This document shows, in pieces, positions 1 through 8,447 of a stretch of DNA of 40,058 nucleotides. Source of the DNA: Acidimicrobiia bacterium. GTDB lineage: Bacteria > Actinomycetota > Acidimicrobiia > Spongiisociales > UBA5794. The notes beneath the pieces are model-generated. The model was not told where the DNA came from and ran no database searches. It worked only from the letters and a program-made list of their open reading frames with translations. A program made the position numbers and the translations under genes. Numbering within the stretch: the first letter of the stretch is position 1; each line of letters opens with the position of its first letter. The stretch is taken from the NCBI GenBank assembly GCA_030066265.1, contig JASJCF010000002.1:1-40058 (forward strand). The letters run 5' to 3'.

Positions 1-257
1 CCTCCAACGCCTGATCCCGACAGGATCATGATGTCGCGCAGCAACGAGATCCGCTGAATGCCCTTCATCCCGAGCTTCGGGAACCAGAGCGACTTCCACA
101 CCGCCCAGTTCGTGCGGGGAAAGTCTTCGGCCTCCCACCGCCGACCCGCCTCGAGCACGCACACGCGATAGCCCTTCTCGGTGAGGCGATGCGCAGTGAC
201 GCTGCCACCGAAACCAGAGCCGATGACGACGACGTCGAAATCGTTGGCGTTCGCCAC
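1..257 (-). CDS. GMC-family oxidoreductase, cholesterol oxidase (ChoD)-like, N-terminal part; runs off the window
   Basis: Reverse translation from GTG at 257: [89 protein letters not shown]-binding GxGxxG and GMC/ChoD-like N-terminus. Confidence 0.8.
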   Translation of the reverse strand, partial: MANANDFDVVVIGSGFGGSVTAHRLTEKGYRVCVLEAGRRWEAEDFPRTNWAVWKSLWFPKLGMKGIQRISLLRDIMILSGSGVG

Positions 258-259
258 GT

Positions 260-973
260 CTAGATGACGGCCGAGCCCCACACGGGGAGGAAGGCGCCGT
301 TCACGACCTTGGACTCTCGGCTCGCGAGGAAGTTGATCACATCGGCGATCTCCGCGGGCTGGGGCCAGTTGACGTAGTCGGCGTATGGCAATGCGGCTCT
401 CGTGGCATCCGTGTTGATCACGGACGGGAGCAACGCATTGCACGTGGTGTTGGTGTCGAGGAGCTCGATCGCAACCGACTTGGCGAGGGCGAGCACGCCA
501 GCCTTGGCGACGTTGTAGGCGGCTTGACCGGCGGGGGAGTCCTGGGCGTGCTTGGATCCCATCAACACCACCCGTCCCCAGTCGTCGGCCATCTTCGGGA
601 TCGCAGCGCGAGCGCAGTTCCACGCCGTTCGGAGATTCAGGTCGAGCATGCGATCCAGCCGTACATCGTCGGTCTCGGCGACATCGCGTCCCCCGGCCCA
701 ACCACCGACGAGCGATGCCATCACGTTGATCGGGCCGAAGGAGTCCGCTGCTTCGTCGAAGAAGCTGTCGACGGCTGTTGCGTCCGTGCAGTCGACCCGT
801 CGAAGGATGAGGCGATCCTCGTCGAGGTCGAGCTGCTCTTCGAGCGCCGTGGCCTCATCGGGGATCAGGTAGGTGGTGGCGACCTTGAAGCCACGATCGA
901 TCAGCTTGGGAACGAGCTCACGGCCGACCGAGCCCGTTCCACCCGGCACCACTGCGACATTGGTCTCGGTCAT
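260..973 (-). CDS. Short-chain dehydrogenase/reductase (SDR)
   Basis: Start moved to [21 protein letters not shown] (ATG at 973); YNVAKAG active-site motif; stop 3 nt from the start of the GMC gene. Confidence 0.85.
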   Translation of the reverse strand: MTETNVAVVPGGTGSVGRELVPKLIDRGFKVATTYLIPDEATALEEQLDLDEDRLILRRVDCTDATAVDSFFDEAADSFGPINVMASLVGGWAGGRDVAETDDVRLDRMLDLNLRTAWNCARAAIPKMADDWGRVVLMGSKHAQDSPAGQAAYNVAKAGVLALAKSVAIELLDTNTTCNALLPSVINTDATRAALPYADYVNWPQPAEIADVINFLASRESKVVNGAFLPVWGSAVI

Positions 974-1079
974 GGCGCTCACCCTAGTTGCGGTCACGAG
1001 TGGTACGGCGCCTGACCGGAGCGGCGGCACGTGGTACGCTGGGCCACGTTCTGGCGGAGTCGACCACGGAGGAGCCCGA

Positions 1080-2303
1080 ATGGCGTCTATCACGCTCGAG
1101 GACATTGGCAAGATCTATCCGGATGGGACGCGAGCCGTCGGGTCGGTGAACCTGTTCGTTGAGGACGGCGAGTTCTTGGTGTTGGTGGGCCCGTCGGGCT
1201 GCGGCAAGTCCACCGTGCTGCGCATGATCGCAGGCCTTGAAGACATCTCCGAAGGGAAGCTCTCCATCGGTGATCGCGTCGTCAACGACGTCCCGCCCAA
1301 GGATCGCGACATCGCAATGGTGTTCCAGAACTACGCCTTGTACCCGCACATGACGGTGTACGACAACATGGCGTTCGGGCTGAAGCTGCGCAAGATGCCC
1401 AAGGATGAAATCGATCGTCGCGTCAAGGAGGCTGCGGAGGTCCTCGAGATCACCGAATTCCTCGACCGCAAGCCGAAGGCACTGTCCGGTGGTCAGCGCC
1501 AGCGTGTGGCCATGGGGCGTGCCATCGTGCGCGAACCTGCTGCCTTCCTCATGGATGAGCCGCTCTCCAACCTGGACGCGAAGCTGCGTGTGCAGATGCG
1601 GACGGAGCTGGGCCGGCTGCATCAGCGGCTGAAGACCACAACGGTGTATGTGACCCACGACCAGGTCGAGGCGATGACGCTCGGCCATCGGGTCGCCGTG
1701 CTGCGGGCAGTGAGCCAGAAGCGCCCGTACAACCTCCAGCAGGTGGCTCCTCCCACGGAGCTGTTCAACAACCCTGCGAACCTCTTCGTGGCTGGGTTCA
1801 TCGGCTCGCCTGCGATGAACATGATCTACGGCGAGCTGTCTGCCGACGGTGAGGGCCGGGTGCACGCATCGTTCGCCGGACATCGCGTCTACGTCGAGAA
1901 GGCTGCGATCGATGGCCATCCAGGGATCGAGGACTACTACGGCAAGCAGATCGTGATCGGTATGCGGCCGGGCGCGTTCGAGGATGCCAGAGTCGTCAGC
2001 GGACACCATGCCGATCGGACGATCAGGGTCATGACCGATGTCAACGAGCTCCTCGGCTCAGAGTCGTACGTGCACTTCATGTTGGACTCGCCGCCGGTGA
2101 TCACTCCCGACATCGAGGAGCTGCTCGCCGACGAAGGAACCGAGCCCGAGGCGCTCGGGGACAAGTCGCAGTTCACGGCACGCGTCTCCGCCGATGTGCC
2201 GGTGCCGGACGGGACCGAGGTGGATCTGGTCGTCGACACCTCGAAGCTGCACTTCTTCGACGTCGACTCGTCCGAGAAGATCGGCTACTCGCCGAAGGCC
2301 TAG
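1080..2303 (+). CDS. ABC transporter ATP-binding protein, MsmK/UgpC/MalK type (CUT1 sugar importer family)
   Basis: Walker [10 protein letters not shown], signature [15 protein letters not shown], Walker [21 protein letters not shown]-terminal [12 protein letters not shown]; start ATG 1080. Confidence 0.9.
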   Translation: MASITLEDIGKIYPDGTRAVGSVNLFVEDGEFLVLVGPSGCGKSTVLRMIAGLEDISEGKLSIGDRVVNDVPPKDRDIAMVFQNYALYPHMTVYDNMAFGLKLRKMPKDEIDRRVKEAAEVLEITEFLDRKPKALSGGQRQRVAMGRAIVREPAAFLMDEPLSNLDAKLRVQMRTELGRLHQRLKTTTVYVTHDQVEAMTLGHRVAVLRAVSQKRPYNLQQVAPPTELFNNPANLFVAGFIGSPAMNMIYGELSADGEGRVHASFAGHRVYVEKAAIDGHPGIEDYYGKQIVIGMRPGAFEDARVVSGHHADRTIRVMTDVNELLGSESYVHFMLDSPPVITPDIEELLADEGTEPEALGDKSQFTARVSADVPVPDGTEVDLVVDTSKLHFFDVDSSEKIGYSPKA

Positions 2304-3412
2304 GCCCTCTCGACCTCGATACCAACCGAAGTGAGCTCCGGGAGGAGCTCACTTCCGCGTACGGCTTCGTGCATCGCCAACACCCCTGGCCGGAGCACCT
2401 CGCCTCGGATGATCAAATCGGCGAGGGCACTGGCGGGGAATGCCGTGGTTCGCGCCAACGCCGAGAATGCGCCGTGCGCGCGGTCCTCGAGCTGGAGCAT
2501 CGTCCGTTCCCCGTGCTGGTCGCGCCATACGCGCACCAAGACGATGTCCGGCTCATCCCTCGGCAGCGTGCGATCGAGCGCTCTGATCAAGACGCTGCGC
2601 GGCGCAACCTCGATGCCGCTCCCTGCCGGCCGTGGTGACTCGTCGAACATCCCGGTCTCGTACAGGGCCCGGAAGGCGCCTCCATGCCCGGGGTACCGCA
2701 GGGTCTTGTACTCGAGGTTCTGAACGCGATCGGCGTGGGTGATGCACATGGTCGATGTACCACCCGCCGTCGAGAAGGCCTCGAGTGGGCCCCATTCAGC
2801 CCACGAGACGTCCTCGAACCGGGCCAGCGGCTCGACCGTGGCGTGGTGGCCGTTCTCGAGGACCTCGCAAGGCTCGGCGTACTCGTTGATGAGCCCCTCC
2901 GGGCTGAACGCCAGTTGGTACTTCAGCGCTCCGATAGGCCGTTGGGGCAAAGCGCCGACACGCATCTGGATCGAGTTGATCACGCCCGGCTCGGCCTGCT
3001 CGATCAGTTCCTCGGCCATGACGTTCGCAAGCCCGGGGGCGAGGCCGCAGTCCGGGACCACCATGATCCCGTTGTCGGTTGCGTCGTCGTGCATCCGCTT
3101 CTGCGCAGCGACGACGGAGGGGTTCCCGCCGAAGTCGAGGTAGTGCGTGGCGGTGGCGAGGGCAGCCGACGCAACGGCGTAGCCAAATCGATACGGAACA
3201 GCGGAGATCACGAGATCGTGGAATCCGATCAGCTCCATGAGATCGCGGCCCCTGGTGACGTCGACGGTGACCGGCGTTGCGCCGAAGGCCTTCCCGACGC
3301 GATCTGCAGCGTCGCCGTCGGCATCGGCGACGGTGACGTCGTGCCCACGCCTCCGGAGGTCCCACGTCGCTGCAGAACCGACGATTCCGGCTCCCAGAAC
3401 GAGGCTGGCCAC
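2300..3412 (-). CDS. Saccharopine dehydrogenase-like (Lys9 family) NAD(P)-binding oxidoreductase
   Basis: [32 protein letters not shown]; overall pattern of saccharopine dehydrogenase NADP-binding plus C-terminal domain. Confidence 0.75.
   Translation of the reverse strand: MASLVLGAGIVGSAATWDLRRRGHDVTVADADGDAADRVGKAFGATPVTVDVTRGRDLMELIGFHDLVISAVPYRFGYAVASAALATATHYLDFGGNPSVVAAQKRMHDDATDNGIMVVPDCGLAPGLANVMAEELIEQAEPGVINSIQMRVGALPQRPIGALKYQLAFSPEGLINEYAEPCEVLENGHHATVEPLARFEDVSWAEWGPLEAFSTAGGTSTMCITHADRVQNLEYKTLRYPGHGGAFRALYETGMFDESPRPAGSGIEVAPRSVLIRALDRTLPRDEPDIVLVRVWRDQHGERTMLQLEDRAHGAFSALARTTAFPASALADLIIRGEVLRPGVLAMHEAVRGSELLPELTSVGIEVERA
2328..2355 (+). terminator. Strong hairpin downstream of the ABC ATPase gene: 12-bp perfect stem, GGGA loop
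   Basis: GAAGTGAGCTCC (2328-2339) GGGA GGAGCTCACTTC (2344-2355); no U-tract; lies inside the 3' end of the convergent CDS. Confidence 0.6.
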
Positions 3413-3424
3413 GGCGTTTCCCTC

Positions 3425-4168
3425 CTATGGTGTGATGCGTTTGAACGTCTCTGCGGGCCCGGCGTTGAATCGGGCGCCGGCCTCATCCTGCCACGCCGAG
3501 AGCTGCTTCTCGAATGCTCGTGTTGCATCGGGGCTGGATCCCGCATCACCCATCGTCGTTTCTGCCTGCGATCGGTGACAGAGCAACGCCGAGACCTTGC
3601 GGTCGAAGCTGGCTGGATCAACCGGCTCCGCGTGGTCTGGTTCGTCGGCTGACCACAGCAGCACCGCATCGGGGCGATGCGCGTCCACTCCGGACGCGAG
3701 CTCGAATCGAGGCTCGCGAGCGGTCACGACGCCGTCGACGGTTGCGAGGCCGCAAGCGCGATGATCGGGATGGAGCTGATACCGCTGCCATGGGTCGTGG
3801 CCGAGCACGATGTCAGGCTGCTGGATGCGGATCTGCATGGCGATCTCGGTCCGCAGATCCATCGAGTAGACGAGCTCACCGTCGACGTGGTCGAGGTGAA
3901 TGGTCCTGGCGATCCCCAGGACGCGCGCCGCAGCGCGTTGCTCCTCCTTGCGGCGGGCAACAAGGTCCGAAGCCGACTCATGCGGATCCCACGATCCCTT
4001 CGAGCCGTCAGTCACGACGCACAAGGTGATGTGCGTTCCGGCATCCGCCCACCGTGCGAGCGTGGCCCCCGCCCCGAACTCTGCGTCGTCGGGATGCGCA
4101 CCGATGACGAGGACGCGTTCGGGAGGGTCGAGGGGTGCAGGGCCGGGTTGGGTGTGGATTGCGGTCAC
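3425..4168 (-). CDS. PIG-L/LmbE family deacetylase
   Basis: VLVIGAHPDDAEFGAGATLARWADAG plus HPDHRACG motif. Confidence 0.9.
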   Translation of the reverse strand: MTAIHTQPGPAPLDPPERVLVIGAHPDDAEFGAGATLARWADAGTHITLCVVTDGSKGSWDPHESASDLVARRKEEQRAAARVLGIARTIHLDHVDGELVYSMDLRTEIAMQIRIQQPDIVLGHDPWQRYQLHPDHRACGLATVDGVVTAREPRFELASGVDAHRPDAVLLWSADEPDHAEPVDPASFDRKVSALLCHRSQAETTMGDAGSSPDATRAFEKQLSAWQDEAGARFNAGPAETFKRITP

Positions 4169-4725
4169 GACGCCGCCACCAGGACGCCGGACGATGTGAG
4201 CGCACGATACTCCGCTTCGGTGTCGAGGTCGATGGCCAGCTCGGGGCGCACGATCACGGCGGCGTCAGGGACGAGTGAGAGATGGCGGGCGAACGATCCC
4301 GGCCCGTAGGCGAACGGGAAGGCTCCTCTGCCGGCAACGACGTTGGTGCCGCCATCTCGGCTCGGTGCGAGGACGGGCTGACTGTCCAACGCCGAGTTCA
4401 CGGTGGTGAGCGACTGCGCGGTGACGAGCGGGAGATCGGCATGCGCCACGATCCACGGACCGGTCGAGGACGCAACGGTCGCCGTGCAGGCGTCGTCGAG
4501 GCCGGACCCGGGGTCGTGCGCCACGCGCACGCCGATGTCTGATGCCCACTGACCGACCCCAGGATCGGGCGTGACGACGATCACGTCGAGACCCGCCGCC
4601 CTGCCGGCGGTGACAATGCGCGTGCCGAGCTTGATCGCCAGTTTCCGGCGCTGCTCCGGACCCAGGATGGCCGAGAGTCTGGTCATGCCCGCAAAGGTGC
4701 GAATTGGGAGAACGAGGCGGGTCAT
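4165..4725 (-). CDS. fbiD: 2-phospho-L-lactate / phosphoenolpyruvate guanylyltransferase-like protein (CofC/FbiD; coenzyme F420 biosynthesis)
   Basis: Start MTRLVLPIRTFAGMTRLS at 4725 (ATGA overlap with upstream permease); VAHADLPLV, APSRDGGTNVV, FAYGPGSFARHL, IDLDTEAE motifs of CofC. Confidence 0.75.
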   Translation of the reverse strand: MTRLVLPIRTFAGMTRLSAILGPEQRRKLAIKLGTRIVTAGRAAGLDVIVVTPDPGVGQWASDIGVRVAHDPGSGLDDACTATVASSTGPWIVAHADLPLVTAQSLTTVNSALDSQPVLAPSRDGGTNVVAGRGAFPFAYGPGSFARHLSLVPDAAVIVRPELAIDLDTEAEYRALTSSGVLVAAS

Positions 4726-5534
4726 CCCGGAACGCTGATTCTCCGCTCGTACCACTGGAGCACGAAGCTCAGTGACACCGTCAACGTCAGATAGAGCGCC
4801 GCGAGGATCATGTAGCCGGCGAAGAACTGGAAGGTCACGCCGGTCCAGAGCTTGGTCATCTGCGTCAATTCACGGACCGCCAGGATGGAGACCAGCGACG
4901 AATCCTTCAGAAGTGCGATCAGGTCGTTGCCGAGCGCCGGCATGATGTTCTTGAGCGCCTGGGGCCACACGATCAGGCGGAACACCTGGACGTTGCCGAG
5001 CCCGACTGCCTTGCCTGCCTCTCGCTGTCCCTCGCTGACGGATTCGATCCCGGCACGAAAGACCTCGGCGATGAACGCTCCGTAGATGAGCCCGAGGGCG
5101 AAGGTGGTCTTCACCGCCGGCTTGCCGAGGAAGGACTGCGGCGAGACGTTGAGGAGATCGAGCATCGCAGGCCACGCAACGAGGCCGATGAAGAAGATGG
5201 TGACCAGGACGGGGATGCCGCGAATCAGCTCGATGTAGAACATGGCCAGATTCCGCGCAACGACGTTGTGCGACATACGCCCGAGCGCCACGATCAACCC
5301 CAGGATCATCGAGATCACGAAGCCGCCGATGGTGGTGATGAATGTCAGGGTGATGCCGTCGATGATGAAGCGGAAGCCTTCTTCCCACGTCTCGTCGGTG
5401 AGGATCTTGAAGACCGGGTATGCGATGACCAGCAGGATCCCGACGAACCACCAGGGGAATCCGGACCACTCGTATGACGCCTTGGCTCCTGGCGGCGTTG
5501 GGTCGGCGGCGATGTCGGAGTCGAGCGTGGTCAT
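4722..5534 (-). CDS. Polar amino-acid ABC transporter permease (HisM/GlnP family)
   Basis: Start MTTLDSDIAADP; ELIRGIPVLVTIFF, EVFRAGIESVSEGQREAGKAVGLGNVQVFRLIVWPQALKNIMPALGNDLIALLKDSSLVS EAA-loop motif. Confidence 0.92.
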   Translation of the reverse strand: MTTLDSDIAADPTPPGAKASYEWSGFPWWFVGILLVIAYPVFKILTDETWEEGFRFIIDGITLTFITTIGGFVISMILGLIVALGRMSHNVVARNLAMFYIELIRGIPVLVTIFFIGLVAWPAMLDLLNVSPQSFLGKPAVKTTFALGLIYGAFIAEVFRAGIESVSEGQREAGKAVGLGNVQVFRLIVWPQALKNIMPALGNDLIALLKDSSLVSILAVRELTQMTKLWTGVTFQFFAGYMILAALYLTLTVSLSFVLQWYERRISVPG

Positions 5535-5604
5535 CGGGTCCTCGTGGTTGCGTGGAAGCAATGTACCGGAACCCGGCTGGTCGGCATCGACGCAACCCAC
5601 GAAG

Positions 5605-5632
5605 GAGGGGGCCGGCATCGGCCGGCCCCCTC
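5605..5632 (-). terminator. Perfect 12-bp GC-rich hairpin between substrate-binding protein and permease genes (attenuator or 3' stabiliser)
   Basis: GAGGGGGCCGGC ATCG GCCGGCCCCCTC, 5605-5632; no U-tract on either strand. Confidence 0.6.
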
Positions 5633-5654
5633 GGGTCGTGTGAGATTGTCCGGA

Positions 5655-6431
5655 TCAGCCGGCGTCGTAGTCGATGAACCACTCGACGATCAGCGCTTCG
5701 AGCGTGCCGTCGTCTTCCATCTCCTTGAGCACATCGTTGACGGGCCCGACCAACTCGGAGCCTTGCGGGTAGATGAACCCGAGTGGATCCGATTGGAGCT
5801 CGTCCGGAAGGAGCTTGGTCTGATCGGCGTTCACGCCCACGTACCCCTGACCGGCGGTGTCATCGATGATGACGGCGTCCACGTCGCCTGCGATGAGGGC
5901 CTGCACGGCGACACCGAACTGATCGAACGCATCGATACGCGGATCTCCGACGAGCTCCACGCCGAGCTCGTAGTTCGTCGTCCCGACCTGGGTACCGAGG
6001 CGGTAGTCACCCGCAATGAACTCGTCGGCCGTCGAGAAGCGCGTCTCGTCGAGCCGCACCATGAATCGCTGGGTGATCGTCATGTACGGATCGGAGAAGT
6101 CGACGACTTCCTTGCGCTCGTCGGTGATCGAAATCCCGTCGGCCGCCGTGTCGTAGACGCCTTGACCGGTCTCCTCGATCACTGCGGGCCAACCGGCTTC
6201 GACGAATTCGGCAGTGCAGCTGAGTCGGCTGCAGATCTCACGCCAGATGTCGTAGTCGAACCCGGCGCCCTCTCCGGTCGCGTCGTCGATGAAGTTGTAT
6301 GGCGGGTATGCGTTCTCCACACCGACCGAGATCGTTTGGCCTTCGATGCTGGAGGCATCGTCGCTGCCGCAGGCTGCGGCGAGCAACGCAAGCGCCGCCA
6401 ACACGAGGACAAGCTTGCTGGTCTTCTTCAT
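5655..6431 (-). CDS. Amino-acid ABC transporter substrate-binding lipoprotein (SBP_bac_3)
   Basis: MKKTSKLVLVLAALALLAAACGSDD lipobox; ISVGVENAYPPYNFIDDATGEGAGFDYDIWREI; YRLGTQVGTTNYE. Confidence 0.92.
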   Translation of the reverse strand: MKKTSKLVLVLAALALLAAACGSDDASSIEGQTISVGVENAYPPYNFIDDATGEGAGFDYDIWREICSRLSCTAEFVEAGWPAVIEETGQGVYDTAADGISITDERKEVVDFSDPYMTITQRFMVRLDETRFSTADEFIAGDYRLGTQVGTTNYELGVELVGDPRIDAFDQFGVAVQALIAGDVDAVIIDDTAGQGYVGVNADQTKLLPDELQSDPLGFIYPQGSELVGPVNDVLKEMEDDGTLEALIVEWFIDYDAG

Positions 6432-6449
6432 GGATGTCCCTCCGTTGGT

Positions 6450-6477
6450 GTTCACGCATCGGGATGCGTCCGTGAAC
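6450..6477. promoter_or_regulatory. Interrupted palindrome in the upstream/5' leader region of the substrate-binding protein gene
   Basis: GTTCACG (6450-6456) ... CGTGAAC (6471-6477) with internal GCAT-cggg-ATGC; 19 nt upstream of the 6431 start. Confidence 0.4.
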
Positions 6478-6587
6478 GGTACCCGATCCGTGGATACCGA
6501 GCCAGGCGACCAGGGCGCCGACCACCGATCTCAAGCCCTCCGCGCATGCGCCCCAACCCCTGCCGGTACCTTCTAAGGTTCCCCGGG

Positions 6588-8015
6588 ATGGAACGGAAGA
6601 CCAAGATCGTTGCGACCCTGGGGCCGGCATCGGACTCGCCCGAGATGATCCGCAAGATGATCGAGCGCGGGCTCAACGTCGCCCGTTTCAACTTCAGCCA
6701 CGGCTCCCACGAGGAGCACGAGCGAAGATTCTGGATGGTTCGGAAGGTCGCCGACGAGCTGGATGTGCCGGTGGCGATCATGCAAGACATCCAGGGTCCC
6801 AAGATCAGAGTCGGCACGTTCCCCGATGGCGAGATCACGCTCCAGGCGGGGGATCAGGTCAAGCTGCTCCCCGGAGAAGCCGAGGGCGACCGGTCGCACA
6901 TCCACGTCGCATACCTGGATGCCGTGAAGATGAACCCCGGCGGCAGGGTGCTCCTCGCCGATGGCTTGATCGAGCTCGAGGTGGTCGACGTGGCCGGCGG
7001 AGAGGTCGACGCTGTGGTCTCCGGAGGAGGGGTGCTGAAGGATCACAAGGGGGCGGCGTTTCCCGGGGCGATCACCACCGTGCCGGTGGTCACGGACAAG
7101 GACGAAGCCGACCTCGAGTTCGGGAGGGAGCTCGGGTTCGATCTGCTTGCCGCATCGTTCGTGAACAGCGGCCGCGACATCAGAACCGTGCGCTCCTACG
7201 CCGGGTCGATACCCATCATCGCCAAGATCGAGACGGCGATCGGCTACATCAACCTCGACGACATCCTGATCGAGGCCGAGGGTGCGATGGTGGCGCGCGG
7301 CGATCTCGGCGTCGAGCTGTCGTTGGAGTCGGTGCCGCGCGCACAGAGCGACATCCTGCACCGCACCAATGCGGCGGGCAAGATCGCCATCACGGCGACA
7401 GAGATGCTCGAGTCGATGATCTCTGCGCCCCGTCCCACCCGGGCGGAGGTCACCGATGTCTATCGGTCGGTCATGGACGGCACCGACGCCGTCATGCTCT
7501 CGGCTGAGACGGCCATCGGCGCCTACCCGAGCCGTGCGGTGAACGTGATGGCCGTCGTGTGCCGGGAGGCCGAGAGCTCACCCGACTGGGGTCGTGCGTC
7601 GGGCATCTCGAGCCTCGATGCCGGTGCGGCGTTCGCGTCGGCGACGACCGAAGCGTCGGTGGACACGGCCGACCGGCTCGGGTTGTCCACGATCGTGGCG
7701 TTCACGGAGTCGGGCACCACGGCTCGGCTGCTCTCGAAGTACAAGCCGAGAGCCGACGTCTACGCATTCACTCCCCTGGTGGAGACGTATCGACGGATGG
7801 CCGGGTACTCGGGTATCCGGCCGATGTTGCTCGATCGTGTCAACTCGACGGACGGCATGATCGCCGTGGCAGAGGCGAGACTGCTCGAGTTGGGCCTCGT
7901 GGAACGCGGCGAGGGTGTCGTGATGGTGGCGGGCATCCCGCCGAATCAACTCGCATCGACGAACCTCATGAAGCTGCATGTGATCGGATCGGGGGATGTC
8001 CTCTCTCCCGGGTGA
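6588..8015 (+). CDS. pyk: Pyruvate kinase
   Basis: MERKTKIVATLGPASDSPEMIRKMIERGLNVARFNFSHGSHEEH; PIIAKIETAIGYINLDDIL; MVARGDLGVEL; ATEMLESMISAPRPTRAEVTDV. Confidence 0.97.
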   Translation: MERKTKIVATLGPASDSPEMIRKMIERGLNVARFNFSHGSHEEHERRFWMVRKVADELDVPVAIMQDIQGPKIRVGTFPDGEITLQAGDQVKLLPGEAEGDRSHIHVAYLDAVKMNPGGRVLLADGLIELEVVDVAGGEVDAVVSGGGVLKDHKGAAFPGAITTVPVVTDKDEADLEFGRELGFDLLAASFVNSGRDIRTVRSYAGSIPIIAKIETAIGYINLDDILIEAEGAMVARGDLGVELSLESVPRAQSDILHRTNAAGKIAITATEMLESMISAPRPTRAEVTDVYRSVMDGTDAVMLSAETAIGAYPSRAVNVMAVVCREAESSPDWGRASGISSLDAGAAFASATTEASVDTADRLGLSTIVAFTESGTTARLLSKYKPRADVYAFTPLVETYRRMAGYSGIRPMLLDRVNSTDGMIAVAEARLLELGLVERGEGVVMVAGIPPNQLASTNLMKLHVIGSGDVLSPG

Positions 8016-8025
8016 CAGCACCCGG
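8008..8025 (+). terminator. Hairpin spanning the pyk stop codon
   Basis: CCGGGTG (8008-8014) ACAG CACCCGG (8019-8025). Confidence 0.4.
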
Positions 8026-8119
8026 ATGACTGCACCTGGGCGACAGAGGCCAACCGACCTGGGCCGGAGACGCCCCGGCACCTCGGTACCATGTTCTCCA
8101 CGGCGACCGGGAGTGGCGA

Positions 8120-8425
8120 GTGGGTCAGCGAATCGAGATCGACGGCACGAGACGAGTCGAGGACTCCGTCATCGTGTCCACGAACCGCAGCCTCACCGGC
8201 ACGCTCGGAGAGGGCTACGAGAGCGCAGACGATGCCCGGGAGGTCGATACCTTCGGCGCCAAGGCTGCCGTCGATGTGTTTGCGTCGGATGAGCGCATCA
8301 ACCGCGTGTACGTCGATTCGAACATGCTCGTGATCCGCCGCGACGGGGGATGGGACGACGACTCCGTGTCTGCGGTCTCGAGGGTCATCGAGGAGTTCTT
8401 CCTCTTCTACCCTGACGCCGCTTGA
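8120..8425 (+). CDS. Small conserved-looking protein, possibly Nfu/NifU N-terminal-like fold
   Basis: 101 aa from GTG: MGQRIEIDGTRRVEDSVIVSTNRSLTGTLGEGYESADDAREVDTFGAKAAVDVFASDERINRVYVDSNMLVIRRDGGWDDDSVSAVSRVIEEFFLFYPDAA; Nfu_N-like spacing only. Confidence 0.6.
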   Translation: MGQRIEIDGTRRVEDSVIVSTNRSLTGTLGEGYESADDAREVDTFGAKAAVDVFASDERINRVYVDSNMLVIRRDGGWDDDSVSAVSRVIEEFFLFYPDAA

Positions 8426-8447
8426 GCCCGATCGAGACGCACGGCGC

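Noticed and set aside
2684-3652. 322-aa plus-strand ORF
   Set aside because: Antisense to the Lys9-like and PIG-L genes, which have clear motifs.
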